From positions 471,225 to 535,224 of the forward strand of contig JADDOH010023187.1 in assembly GCA_016648135.1 (NCBI GenBank): a stretch of 64,000 nt of DNA, written 5' to 3'. The translations under genes were made by a program, and so were the position numbers. Each line of letters begins with the position of its first letter. The first letter of the stretch is position 1. This stretch comes from Agrypnia vestita (lineage: Eukaryota > Arthropoda > Insecta > Trichoptera > Phryganeidae). The notes beneath the pieces are model-generated. The model was given only the letters and a program-made list of their open reading frames with translations, had not been told where the DNA came from and ran no database searches. This document shows, piece by piece, positions 21,035-32,517 of the stretch.

Positions 21035-22140
21035 GAATGTGATCATGATTTTTAATCTCCGGAAATATTCTTATCCTGGAAGCCTCATTCCAGCATCCAG
21101 CATTGATGCATATTGGAGAAAGATACTGGCCCCTCATAATTGACACGCCACCGCTTGCTAAAGCCGTTATTATTCGATATATTTATTTTTTCCTGTTAAT
21201 ACTTAACTTATTAACTACACATTTAAAACAGTGGAACAATTCACATATCTTGGTTCCATTGTTACTAACGATAATGACACTAGTGTGGAGATTGGGAAAA
21301 TAATCTTTGCAGCAAAGCTCGCATTGGAAAATTGAGATCACGCCTACTGTCCAGAAAAACTAAAGCCATGCTCTACAAGACATAAATTAGACCAGTCTTA
21401 ATATACGCCTCGGAGACCTGGACATTAACTAAGCACGACGAAAACAGACTAGACACATTTCAAAGATAAATCTTACGCCGAATATATGGACCTATTAATG
21501 ACGGTCAAATCTGGCGTAAAAGATACAACACCGAGATCTATGACTTTTACCAGGACGTCAGCGTAGTCAAGTTCATTAAGATTAACAGGCTGGGACATCT
21601 ACACCGCATGGGTGATCTGGAGCCCCCAAAAAGGGTGTTGTTTAATGACCCAATGGGTAGAAGAAGTGTCGGAAGACCAAAACTGCGGTGGTTGGATGGT
21701 GTCGTTGCGGACTGCCGGGCCCTGGGGCAGCAAAACTGGAAAATGGCAGCCAGCGACAGAGCAGCATGGAGGACTTTCTTGGAGGCAGCTAGGACCCACC
21801 AAGGGTTGTAACGCTGAGGATGGATGGATGGAATACTTATACTTGTTTTCTCTTTTCTTTCATACATTTTATTTATTTATTTACTAATGCTTACTTTTTT
21901 ATGTTAATAAATATTTCTGTATTACTTACTCTTTTGCTTCGCAGTATGTCTTTCTTACTTTGTATGCCCTATTTATTTGAATAATTCTTGCTATATACCA
22001 TATTCCTTATTATATTTTACCTTTTATGTGATAATTTCTATTTATATATTTAAATAATGTAATATTTCTGTATATCGAATATATGATAATTTAATGTAGG
22101 TATTCTTATATGGAATGTGTGGGACTGCACAAACCTCCCC
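21035..22140 (+). mobile_element. LINE 3' region interrupted by another LINE end
   Basis: Two outer parts, about 21035-21195 and 21840-22140, align in order with the reverse complement of 25855-26335. Shared marks include GCATATTGGAGAAAGAT, ATGTCTTTCTTACTTTGTAT, GAATAATTCTTGCTATATAC and a GGGACTGCAC end. The middle (about 21195-21835) is absent from that copy and is a separate RT fragment inserted later. This is presumably the 3'UTR of a non-LTR element, because the shared end leads into an AATAAA-type tail in the other copy. Confidence 0.6.
21195..21835 (+). mobile_element. 5'-truncated RTE-like LINE end with (GGAT)n tail
   Basis: The plus strand encodes, with several stops, a C-terminal ORF2 segment. 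It reads YLGSIVTNDN, then PVLIYASETWTLTKHDENRL, LRRIYGPINDG, INRLGHLHRMGD, GRRSVGRPKLRWLDGV and finally WKMAASDRAAWRTFLEAART. This is the standard order in insect RTE/R1-like ORF ends. The element stops at a (GGAT)n tail at 21817-21831, typical of a short tandem 3' end. It has been inserted into another LINE's 3'UTR. Confidence 0.7.
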
Positions 22141-22760
22141 ACATACTTTTATTTATTTAACATAAAAATACATCAAATTACATTACAAATATAATTATAC
22201 AATAATAATTTATCATACAATCATATAATAAAATATGTAACTACCCAACTAGGCTGGCCTGTTTTAGGGCAAGTTATATATTTCATTTTAAAACACAATA
22301 TTCGGTATAGGTACGCATTAGTATATATAATTAATTAATAATTTAGAGTTCAAGTAAATTAGTACATTATACAAATTTAAATTAGATTAACACAATACAA
22401 ATATTTTAATTAAATTAATACAATAAAAAGTTAAATTAGATAAATACATTATATAAATTAATACATTAGTCTAACAGTAGTTTTACAAATAAGATAAAAA
22501 ATTTATAAATATTTGAAACAAAGAAGAAGAGAAAAAAAAATGTAATGATAATACTCATTTTACTAAAGAGTTTTATTTTATAATTTCCATTAATTTCTTT
22601 TTAGTGTTTTCTCTGCCGATATTGAAAAGAATATTAAATAGGTTTACTCTGAATTTTTTGGTATTACTGCTGGTTTGAATATTTTTACTAATTAGGTTAT
22701 ATATTCTAGGAGCTTGGAAACTGGAATAAAGTTTTATTTATTTATTTAATCAACGAAATA
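22141..22760. other. AT-rich, probable retroelement-derived DNA
   Basis: Very AT-rich. It has a TTTATTTATTTAA run at each side (about 22147 and 22735) and an AATAAAGTTTTATTTATT-type end near 22727. Probably further LINE 3'UTR material, but no coding remnant could be read. Confidence 0.35.
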
Positions 22761-23630
22761 ATTAAACTATCAGAACTCTGAGTCGGTACCTACCCTCGTT
22801 GTATAGTTTAAGTATCTGTCTGAATATCGGTCTTCATAAAATACCAGACAGATTTAGGGGTGTGACTGAATGAACGACTTTACGACAGCACTGCATTACT
22901 TCAACGAAAAACTAATTTTCACAGAAATACAAATAAAGGAAAAATCACACATCTGAAATCATTTATGACACACCCGTAAATGAGACAAACGTTTTTATTA
23001 AAGTGCGTAATACTTGAATTCGGCATTTTCCAGACCAGAGTTAAGACCGGTCAGCGCGAGTGTAAGTTTATAGTTTAGCACACACGTGATAATAAAAGGG
23101 CGTTTTTAAAGGGTGCTGTTAAATTGTTCAGAGACGAAATGTGTTGTGACTTTTGGTGAAACGTCTTCGTTTTGCTGGCTTTTGATCTCGCTGTTTAAAA
23201 GCTGTCGGATATGGGTCGTTAACTCGCAAATTGTGGCCATGAAAGTTAAACCATGGGACGCACTCTTTTCACGGGCTGGATTAAGGACCAAAGGTATTTT
23301 TTATTTTATTTTTTATTTATTTTAATTGAAGCTTACAATGCACGAAGATGTTTTATTAAGAAAAAGATTACAGCGTTTGAATAATATCTGCTCCATACAT
23401 CAATTAATCGCTTTCAATAATATCTATAAAATTACTTACTTAAAGGTGATGTTTGTGTGTGTGTGTGTGGGTGTGAGTGTGTGTGTGTGTGTGTGTTGTA
23501 TGTTGGTTTAAAGCCTATGAAATAATTATTTTAAAATATATTCACAAATTACCCTTTTTTCTTCCTACTGAAATGCTTCTTGAATAAGGCCCAGAAAAAT
23601 TGTTCAAAATCTCAAAAACTAGATAAGTTC
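22761..23630. other. unassigned DNA with a (GT)n microsatellite
   Basis: Mixed composition. The ORFs overlapping 23106-23325 on both strands show no domain. A GT-rich simple repeat lies at 23448-23498. Nothing else was recognised. Confidence 0.4.
23448..23498. repeat. (GT)n microsatellite
   Basis: An interrupted run of GT dinucleotides about 50 bp long. Confidence 0.85.
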
Positions 23631-24227
23631 TTAACTAACTAACTAACCATCACGCCGTTTCCCCGCAGGGGTAGGCAGAGAGGATTGAACGCCACACTCT
23701 TCTATCTTGGCACACCACTTTTGCTTCGGCCACATTTATACATCTTCTCTTACAAGTTCTACGGTTGTTGCGGTTTTTAACGGGGCCATCTTCAAATACT
23801 TGTTGTATCTGATCGTACCAGGTCTTTCGCGGACGACCTCTATTTCTGTTGCCTTCAACACTCGCCTCATACATTTTCTTAACCATCCTTTCCTCGTTCA
23901 TACGTTCCACATGACCAAACCATCTCAGCACTCCTTTCTTTATTCTATCTACCACACTACAGCCAGCATTGCATTCACGTCTAATTTGTTCATTCCTTAC
24001 CCTATCGACCATAGATTTTCACACAAGTGTCTTAGTGACCGCATTTCTACCGCATTCAGCCTACTTTCATTCCTCTTTTGCCAATTCCAGGCTTCACTTC
24101 CACACATTAGGGTTGGCACTAGAACGCCATTATGTACCGCTAGTCTTGCTTCCTTTGACAGATTCTTATTGGTCACTTCTTTATTGACAAGGACGTTAAA
24201 GTAAAATGTATTCGTATTTAACGACAA
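23629..24227 (-). mobile_element. 5'-truncated RTE-like LINE end, (GTTA)n tail
   Basis: The minus strand encodes an ORF2 C-terminus in two overlapping frames. The first (from 24227) contains AVHNGVLVPTLMCGSEAWNW and LNAVEMRSLRHLCE. The second (24012-23650) contains DRVRNEQIRRECN, GVLRWFGHVERMNEERMVKK, NRGRPRKTWYDQIQQVFEDG and ends WRSILSAYPCGET. One frameshift separates them. After the ORF a short 3'UTR ends at a GGTTAGTTAGTTAGTTAAG tail (23649-23631). A second copy of the same family lies at 29376-29920. Confidence 0.75.
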
Positions 24228-24620
24228 TGCCTGCAGTTCTGGATACCGTGCAGTTTTATTGAATACAGGCGTTCAACAACCACAGATTAACATAAGTATG
24301 AAATTGTTATTATTGCCAATGTGAAAATCGTACATGAAAATTTAAACGCGTTTCCAGAAAAATATTTTTTTCAAAACAACCTCCACGATAAATCAAAAAT
24401 GAATCAACCTCTTTTAATGAATCAAATCTTATTTTCTTTTAAATAAGTTCTTTTTTGGACCGTATCAGAATTATGAATTTTTTAATATCCGGTCAAGCGA
24501 CGAAGCGCCCAATAATTAATATAGAATTATTTGATGTTAGATGATTTATAATAAATTACGTTTACGTTCGCGCCTTCCCTAATGTATGGCCATCAAATTT
24601 GGATCCTGACGGAGAGAGTG
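24228..24620. other. unassigned AT-rich DNA
   Basis: No gene or repeat structure was recognised. Confidence 0.4.
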
Positions 24621-25000
24621 AGAGCAAGGATCCAGGATGCCGAGATTAGTTTTCTAGGGGTAGCGGGAGTCACACTGATGGACAGAGTGAGAAGTGCTGG
24701 CACACACTTGGCGCGGAGTCCCTACTCCTACACACAGAAAAATCACTAATGAGGTGGCTTGGAAATGTGCTAAGGATGCCAAAGGAATGAATACCAAGAA
24801 GGATCCTCTTGGCAACCCCGGAAGGAAGACGGCCGATAGGTCGCCCCAGTTTAAGCTGGGAGAAGCAACAAAAAATGTGTATGAAACAGAATGGATCTAG
24901 ACTGATTGAATCATGCGGAAGCAGTGCAAGACAGGGGAATATAGAAGCACCTTGTCGAGTCTTTGGGCCCTTGGGGTCTTGGGGATGATGAAGATAGTTA
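24621..25000 (+). mobile_element. degraded LINE end (copy A of family also at 48725)
   Basis: Frames on the plus strand give pieces of an ORF2 end (LTERVRARIQDAEISFLG, then VTLMDRVRSAG). A stretch with many stops follows and still resembles the second copy at 48725-49065. The two share CACACACTTGGCGCGGAGTC versus CACACACTCGGCATGGAGTC, then CCTACTCCTACA, GCCCCAGTTTAAGCTGGG and GACAGGGGAATAT. The end is a GATGATGAAGAT-type tail near 24983. Confidence 0.6.
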
Positions 25001-25850
25001 CGTTTATACAATTTTTGATTTCCGAATAATTTTCCGTCAATATTGATTGATTTTTTTATTGAAATTAACCGACATGGTCCAATAAAATATAATACATAAC
25101 ATGAACAACATAAAATACATGAGAATAAAAGTTATAATAATTTAAAATAAAAGCAAGGACAAATGAAAAGTACTAACGAGATTGAGTTGACGTACTATTT
25201 CTGGTAATATAATATTTTGCTATTAATTAGAATAGTAGGAGTGGCGTAATTTATTTTCCCAACTTTGGAAAATAAATTCCGATCGGAAATACAGCCCTGC
25301 CGATTTTTACGTTTCTCGTCGTTTTTTGAAAATCGAAAAGTAAACCCGTTTAGCTGGCACAGACCTTGGGTTTTGCAATGCACCAAATTAAATGTACATT
25401 TTGACCGAAAGTTCATGAACGTGAGTGTACACGGAAAATTTTTCGCAGCACCAGAAATAAAATTGTGAAATCATGAATGCGATGTAACCAATATATTCAA
25501 TTGTTTTCATAATAGTTACATGTTTTCTTTATACATAAATAAATCTTGTTATAAGAAGCGTTAAGTTGCTTAATTACAAGCTTTTCCTAGTATTTTGCGA
25601 ATACCAGAAACTGAACAGGAATAATATCTTAAATTTCAGCGTCGGTGGGTTAATACTCGTAGTATATTGCTTTCTGGGTTATTGTTCCGTGGGTAGTTTT
25701 GGACCATAATGTCAATTTCAGAGCCGAAATGGCCATTAACAGAGCTAAGACCCACACCAAAACAACCCTGCGATGGAAGCTTTAGAAATATCACCCGATG
25801 TATGTATGTATAAATAAATAATAATATTAATAAATCTTTATTTCAGCATT
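25001..25850. other. unassigned DNA
   Basis: AT-rich. Overlapping open frames on both strands (25195-25468) lack any recognisable domain. No repeat boundary was found. Confidence 0.4.
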
Positions 25851-26340
25851 TGCGGAAGTTAGTGCAGTCCCACATATTCCCTATAAGTATAGGTACATAT
25901 TATATTAAATTAACATATATGTGGTATAATATTAAAATATAAGGTGATTTAATATAAGATTTAAATATATAAATATAAATTATCACATGCAGGTACATGA
26001 TAGGTAAGATATAACAATAAATAAGGTATATAGCAAGAATTATTCAAATAAACAGGGCATACAAAGTAAGAAAGACATGTTGCGAAGCGAAGAAGTACGT
26101 ATCAAAGTAATAATTATTAACATAAAAAGGAAACATTAAAAATATATCATAAAAGTTATAACGACTTTAACGAGCTGTAGCATGTCGATTATTAGGGGTC
26201 AATCTTTCTCCAATATGCATAAATGCTGAATGCTGGAGTAAGGCGGACTTCCAGAATTATAATTAGAAAAGGATATATAAATCCAGAATTCATGGATTTG
26301 TATATCCTTTCCCTCAATTCCTGCCATCCTGGATCTTTTG
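25851..26340 (-). mobile_element. LINE 3'UTR, inverted copy of 21035-22140
   Basis: The minus strand reads from about 26335 to an AATAAAGATTTATTAATA end at 25850. It matches in order the two outer parts of 21035-22140. This copy is uninterrupted, so it serves as the pre-insertion reference that shows the 21195-21835 RT fragment is a later insertion. No coding part remains. Confidence 0.6.
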
Positions 26341-26630
26341 AGGGCCATGAGGATTAATAATTATCATAATATTTAATAAAATATAAAATTTAAAGAAAAC
26401 ATTGCACATCCTATTTATAACTTCTTGATAGCATAATTTTTTTTTGTCTTTCTTTTTCTTATTTTAATTTTGTTATTTATAAATAAATAAATAATTATGC
26501 TTTAGGAACTGACCTGTAAAAGTACCGCCTTTTTTAACGGATTACAGCTAATTAAGGATTAATTTTCACTTATTTTGTATATTTCTACATAGAAACGGCA
26601 ATGAATTTGGTTTTCTGCTGATTAAGGGCC
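26341..26630. other. AT-rich DNA
   Basis: Nothing recognised. Confidence 0.35.
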
Positions 26631-26634
26631 GGTT

Positions 26635-26770
26635 GTTTCAAGTTGGATTAAAGTAAGCGTCCTTTTAAAGCATAGATTTTTACGTTCTCCACCAATCAGA
26701 ATATCCGTTTTCGTAAAAATCTATGCTTTAATCGACCACTTAATTTGATCGAACTTGAAACAACCGGGCC
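26635..26770. mobile_element. fold-back MITE, TTA duplication (Harbinger-like), copy 1
   Basis: Almost the whole 136 bp folds on itself. The left half begins AGGGCCGGTTGTTTCAAGTT and the right half read inward begins GGCCCGGTTGTTTCAAGTT. Both halves then contain AGCATAGATTTTTACG. TTA flanks both ends (26632-26634 and 26771-26773), as expected for PIF/Harbinger MITEs. Related copies lie at about 47051-47187 and 60200-60345. The core motif CGTTTTCGTAAAAATCTATG is shared by copies 1 and 3. Confidence 0.75.
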
Positions 26771-26773
26771 TTA

Positions 26774-27164
26774 CTCTCAGACCCATGATTTTGGCAGACC
26801 TTTTAAGACTGACATTTTAAAAATAGTTTTAAATTGTATTTGCCTTTGTAATGCTGGGCACTTGTTTTCTATTTATTCTAGGGCTTGTCTAGATCTATCT
26901 TGTTTGCAGCAGCTCAAAATAGTTTGATTGCAGATTTAGGATCTCTTGTGCTCGCAATTTCGCCTTGAATAAGAGATGTAAAATCTGATATTTTTCTGGA
27001 AGTCTTATGACATTACGAATTGCTCATTGTTTTCAAGATTTCTTTTTACTTTCGTGTCGGGATTCTTATATTTTTGTTTGCATTCTTGTTGTTATCCTCC
27101 CTAATGATATTTTATTATAAACGTATTGCAAATACTTTAAATTTTAAGTAATTAAATAAAAAAA
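26774..27164. other. AT-rich DNA
   Basis: No gene or structure was recognised. Confidence 0.35.
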
Positions 27165-27700
27165 AAACTAACCCATAAAAACCGTGTTTTTATTTTACTC
27201 CCTTTCTTTGTAAATTAAGTTTACCATCATGTAATTAAATAATTGATTGACTGAAAATGAAACATGACTAGACAAATATCTATGTCAAAAATCTCTAAAA
27301 ATATCTCTTTATTATTTGATTTCTTCCCAAAAATCCGAAGTGTGCTGTCATCTGTGAACCAATTGTCATAAATTTTCGAAATTTGTAGTGAAGTACCTAT
27401 TATACCTACCGACGGAGTAATTCAAATTTAAATATTCCGTGACGTTATGAGGCCGCCGTTGGTAGTAATCAAACTCTAGTAATTATTCCAATTCGAAAAA
27501 ACCATTAAAAATTAGAAAAATCCAAAATTATACTGTAAATATTATTTTTTTTGAACGAAAATTTGATAGATCTTTTTGATCGTCGCCACGAGTCTACTTG
27601 CAAAGTTTCAGCTCGATTTGATCACGGGAAAAGGGTTAAAAATCGATCCAAAGTTTTTTCGTCAAGCAAACAGACGCTACGAGTTAAAAGAAATGGAGTA
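27165..27700 (+). repeat. 540-bp dispersed repeat, copy 1
   Basis: Aligns end to end by eye with the reverse complement of 51650-52215. Landmarks in order are AACCCATAAAAACC, ACTCCCTTTCTTTGTAAA, GGTACTTCACT or its counterpart, a GGCCGCCGTTG/CGGCGGCCCG block, GATCGTCGCCACGAGT, TTTCAGCTCGATT, and GGGAAAAGGGT before AAAATCGATCCAAAG. The ends carry related TTTTTA..ACTCC.TTTCTTT motifs in inverted orientation, which hints at a non-autonomous DNA transposon. Coding capacity was not seen. Confidence 0.6.
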
Positions 27701-29374
27701 AAAACATTAAAACCGTTCTGAGATACTGAGCCAATATTGCCAATGCAATACAAGAAATTTAATACAACGAACCGCAACTTTGGTTGTCATAGAAATGAAC
27801 GCCTAGTTGAGTGAAAGACGGTCGCAGGTAAGTAGGTAGGTACCTACCTGCGATTAATCGTGATCCCATCACGGGCGGCGGAAAAGCGCGGGAATCGCAA
27901 AAAAGCGGGCACTTAATTCAAAATGGCCGGCGATGGCGGATTATTCCTTTTTTAATTCGCACAGCTCTAGCCTTGAGCTGGCGCACCAGCTGCGCATCAC
28001 TGGGTAGGTACTTACCATCGATTAATCAATATAATTTCTGTTTTCCTATTTTCTTACGCCAACAGTAATGATTTCAATTTCAGATAACATTTATACGAAG
28101 TAAGAAAAATCAATTTGAAAACGTAGGTAATACATAAAAGTGAAAAATTGTGCGTCAACAATCTGATGGTCATTGAAATTAGTGATGAGTGAACTGTGAT
28201 TGTGGCTGAAATTGTGTGATTGGTATTCGATTGGAACGCTGATTGGTAATTATGATTAATAATTCTGAAATGTAATTATATTCCGCTATCAATTATTAGT
28301 ACAATTAAAAACAAATATTTTTGCTTTTTCAACTATTTTTTACGTAAAACACAAAAATACTGTAGAAAGTAATGTTATTTGGCCATGGACGGCTTATTTC
28401 GGAATTTCCTGGTCTCTATTAAAATAAAGTGTAGGCATTCCAATTTTCCGGAATTTGCGTCTTGATACCTCATGTATAACTGTCTCTACGGTGTTTCCTC
28501 ACATACATGTATCATTGTATCATATACAATTCTATTGTTTTGTATTGTATAGTTTGCTTTTGATGACGGTGAAGCAGTTTTGTGTGGACGCCTGCCCGCG
28601 CCGCTTGCACTCATATGAGTTCAGCGTAGCAAAGGAAGCGCGGGGAGGATTACCATGTTAGCATTAAAAAATGCTAAATTGTGTGGCGAAAGTGCAGGGT
28701 CGATATGGGAGCTATTGTTCATAAAACGGCCATGGGTGTGTGGTGAGTTCCTCTTCACTGATACCTTATTTAGTGCTTTTTTAAAAATCAAAATGCGCAT
28801 AAAACTCGCGAAATTTGGCCAGCAAGTAAGTACTTGATATTATAAACGTGGGGCTTTTATTGCAAGTACATTTTGCCTTTACACCGATGTTCGTGATGTC
28901 GCTGCATACGTATGTACGTAGCAATTTCATGCCGAATGCGCTCAAGTACTTACTCGAAAATATTTGTGTAAATACGAAATGTGACCATGAACGCTCGAGC
29001 ACTCGCCCTGCACTCGCCGTTTTTATTTCTTTACACACTGGCAGCATTTGTTTTGTGTTTCGAAGGTTGTCTGGTTCGCGGTTTTCTTCCGTTCTTTTTT
29101 TGAAATTCGCTTTTCGGCGGGCTGTTCAAGGCCGGCGTTATTCGTCGGTGCCCTTTCAGGCGCGCAACTTGAGGACGATATTCCGCAGTGGGTAGGTACT
29201 TATTTCGAAAAATCCGCGGTATGCAGTTCGGGAACAGGAGATTTTCTATGGATATTATATTGTCTGTCTATATTTTTCACGATCTGCGACTTCCACCCTG
29301 ATTTCAGACCAAAACTGATGGCGTCATAATAGTCCAAATGAAGCTGTTATCTGGCGCATGTGTGAAATTGCGCG
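27701..29374. other. intergenic DNA with GC-richer patches
   Basis: GC-richer, CpG-containing patches occur at 27830-27990, 28575-28650 and 28985-29200. The first begins with a GCAGGTAAGTAGGTAGGTAC-type palindrome. Overlapping frames at 28848-29329 on both strands lack domains and have no splice support. This could be regulatory DNA or untranslated exons of an unseen gene. Nothing firmer can be said. Confidence 0.35.
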
Positions 29375-29920
29375 CTTACTTACTTACCATCACGCCCTTT
29401 CCCCATGGGGGGTAGTCAGAGAGGATAGAGCGCCATACTCTTCCGTCCTGACATACAACTTTCGCTTCGTCTACATTCATACATCTTCGAATGCAAGCTC
29501 GACGGTTGTTGAGGCTTCTAACAGGACCATCTTCCAGTATCTGGTTAATCTGGTCATGCCACGTCTCCCTTCGCCCTCTCTTTCTGGCGCCATCAACACT
29601 TGCATTATATATCTTTCTTACCATTCTTTTCTGATTCATTCGCTCAACATGCCCAAACCAATTGAGCGACCCTATTTATATTCTATGCTACGATCAGCTT
29701 TATACTCATTCCTAATATCTTCATTCTTCACTCTATCATACATGCATTTGTCACACATATGTCTAAGGGATCTCATCTCCACTGCATTCCATATACTTTC
29801 GTTCCTCTTCTGCCAGCTCCAGGCTTCACTTCCATACATTAGTGTCGGTACCAGAACTCCATTATGTACCGCTAGTTTTGCCTCGGTAGACATATTTCTA
29901 TAAGAAATTATTGCATTCAA
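29375..29920 (-). mobile_element. 5'-truncated RTE-like LINE end, (GTAA)n tail
   Basis: Second copy of the family at 23629-24227, in the same orientation. The minus strand encodes AVHNGVLVPTLMYGSEAWSW and NAVEMRSLRHMCD. A frame break and a deletion follow, then NQKRMVRKIYNASVDGARKR, WHDQINQILEDGPV and WRSILSDYPPWGKG. The 3' end is GGTAAGTAAGTAAG at 29389-29376, so the tetranucleotide differs from the GTTA tail of the other copy. The ORF is broken. Confidence 0.75.
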
Positions 29921-30068
29921 ATTGCGTGCGTTTTATTTAAATATTTAAATAAGTATAAGTGCGATTAATAATATTTATTACCCTTTCTTCTTCAATCATA
30001 CAAATTAAGAATATTTAGAAATATAAATGGACACTAAATCAAGAATTGGCTCAATAGATGCACACTGA
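29921..30068. other. AT-rich DNA
   Basis: Nothing recognised. Confidence 0.35.
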
Positions 30069-30392
30069 ATGTTCTCTGGGTGGATAAAGTTACGAATGTT
30101 TAAGTCCTCCGGCGTATGGAAAAAAGAAGTACTGCGACCCATCAAGATAAGAAAGCTTGAGTATGTCGGACATATTATGAGACGTCCAAAGTACAGTCTT
30201 GACCAACTCATCATCCAGGGGAAAATAAGTGGAAAAAGAAGCGTAGGAAGACGCCACACCTTGTGGCTGCGTAACTCGAGGGACTGGTATAAGTGTGACT
30301 CGACTGAGTTGTTCCGTGCGGCGGTCAATAGAGTCATGATCGCCAATACGCGAGGGACTACAAGAAGAAAGGGCAAAAGTTACCAATGTTAA
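30069..30392 (+). pseudogene. retrotransposon ORF2 C-terminal fragment
   Basis: Open frame reading VLRPIKIRKLEYVGHIMRRP, then QGKISGKRSVGRRHTLWLRN, then ELFRAAVNRVMIANTRG. This order (RKL.Y.GH..R, GKR..GRR..SWL.N, ELFR.A..K..IA) is typical of the C-terminus of an insect non-LTR ORF distinct from the RWFGHVERM families in this window. About 100 residues remain. The TTAA-flanked element at 30393 begins exactly where the frame ends. Confidence 0.6.
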
Positions 30393-31225
30393 AGTTGCAC
30401 CAACTTTGTTTTTTTTCCCTAGCGTAATAAAGGGTCCTGATTACATAAATGATGTAACATTTTTTTTAAAAGCATTTATTTTAATGATACATTTTTGACA
30501 CTTCAGGCAATAGATGCCCATATAAATTATATGTTTTTGCTGTTTTCTTCATAGAAAATGAGTGTCCTGATTCTAAAAATTTCGTAAAATAACCCGGCAT
30601 CCAAATATTTAACGAGTAATTCCATTTTAAAAATAGCAATTATTTCTTAGTAAATTTAACAAATCAGCCTTTGGCTAAATCCAAGATAATGGTCCCATTG
30701 CATATACAACGAAAATGATTATTTCATTATATTATTGAATGTGAATGAAAGATAATTTACATTTAAAAAGTAAATATTAAATAAGATATTACAGTTTAAA
30801 ATTTCGAAAAATGCACGGCATATTTTGACACTTTATAGGCAATATATGAGGTTAGGTTAGGTTATTAGGTTTGGTTAGGTTAGGTTTGATTTGTTTAATT
30901 TAGATTACGATTATTTTAGTAAGATCATTAAATTATGTAGTGAAATACTTATTTTCATTGTATGAACAACGGGACCATGTTCTTGGATTATTCCCAGCCT
31001 TTTCCTTTGAATTTTAACACGTATCTATGGATAAGTATTTGAATCATTGAATATTTGTCTATACTTTGCGTATCGTATAGATACAATGGCTGGTCTATCA
31101 AACTTACCATTTTTAAATTGGAATAACTGCTTTTAAACTTGCTTGCGACAAAATTTTACATCATTTATGTAGGTAATCAGGATCCTTTGGATCAATGGAA
31201 AAAAATGTACAAAATTGGTGCAACT
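30393..31225. mobile_element. non-autonomous DNA transposon with TTAA ends and long inverted repeats
   Basis: The left end is AGTTGCACCAACTTTG and the right end read inward is AGTTGCACCAATTTTG. Each lies next to TTAA (30389-30392 and 31226-31229). The similarity extends inward for about 80 bp with gaps; both sides contain GGATCCTGATTAC or GGTCCTGATTAC and then ATAAATGATGTAA. No transposase is present in the 833 bp. TTAA duplications suggest piggyBac or another TTAA-specific superfamily. TTAGG telomere-type repeats lie inside it. Confidence 0.65.
30842..30888. repeat. interstitial TTAGG-like telomeric repeat
   Basis: GAGGTTAGGTTAGGTTATTA is followed by GGTTTGGTTAGGTTAGGTTT, so several units of the insect telomere repeat TTAGG are interrupted by a few variants. 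It lies within the TTAA-flanked element. Confidence 0.7.
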
Positions 31226-31229
31226 TTAA

Positions 31230-32513
31230 CTGATAATCTTTCATTGGTAACTCTCCTATTGATAAAATCAATCACATGGAGTGATTATGTCTTTTGGAAA
31301 GGCTCAAGATGTCCAATACCCACGTCAATCAATTTATAGTAATTATATTTGTATTTTTTTGGATGTTTAAATTGATTATTAATTAACCACGCGATTTCAT
31401 TAATATTTACCAGTGGAATGGAGTAGACAAACTTAGGTCATACCCTTACCGACTATATATATAATATACATACCTACGAATATAATATTTTATGTATACT
31501 ACGGAAAAAATGTCTAATATATTTCAAAGATACTTTATACATAATTAAATAGAGAATTGGACTAATTTCGATTACACCTACGTTTCTTTTCATTATGCGA
31601 TAAGTAACATTTTCAACCGAAATTATTATGATGTCGTGAATAAACGTATTCATTTTGCATCAAAATTCTACAACGAACGAACGATTTAATCAGATGTTTA
31701 ACAACTTTTAACGGACATCCTTTACAAATTGCTATAACCTAATTCATATAAACAGACACATATTGAATTTATACTATTATAATTACAGAACTCAGTAATT
31801 CATGACGATTGTCAAAGCAAATTGACTGATGGAATACAGGAAAAATATTTAGTAAGTCAGTATGTATGGAATTAGTAATTTTTTAGTCGATTTCATAAGT
31901 AATGTGCGTGTAGTTCTCACCAAAAACTAGACCTTTCGAGGAAACACGTTGCAGTATGAAAAATTTACTTGCCAACCACATAAACTTGCAGATGTAAAGA
32001 TAATAAGATTATTGAGATTCTCTTGGAGATTACGGGTTGAATTTTCAATTACGTTTTTCATAAGATAAGGATTATTTAATTAATATTTTTGTTTCACAGA
32101 ATCATTAGTAATGCACAGCTTTTGTGCTTGTATACGCTGCACGCCACTGCTATTTGCTCCGCTCTGTCATTTTGAAAATTAAAGTACATATATTGACAAT
32201 TTTTCAAATTGGTCATATACAAAAGGAATAATTCATTATCCTTTGTTCAGGTTGTTTGTTATTTATTGGCGATATGATTAAGGAATATGAATTTGTTTTG
32301 ACAGAAAAAATCCACAATTGTAGCGCTCATCGTCCGTGTAATTACTAAACACATAAGCTATTCTGTAAAAGCAGATATATCTACAGATACGATTCGTTGC
32401 GCACTTCAAATTTGACTTCATCTTCTTACACATTATTATACCTTCAAAATGTGTTTCCCCGTGGAGTACCTCTCCAGACATCAGACGTTGCTTTTGGATT
32501 TTTTTTATTTACA
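31230..32513. other. unassigned AT-rich DNA
   Basis: No gene, repeat end or structure was recognised. The minus-strand open frame at 32278-32481 has no domain. Confidence 0.4.
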
Positions 32514-32517
32514 TTAA

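Noticed and set aside
28848..29329. ORFs of 115 and 93 codons on the plus strand
   Set aside because: Two frames and the minus strand are open together. There is no domain and no splice phase support.
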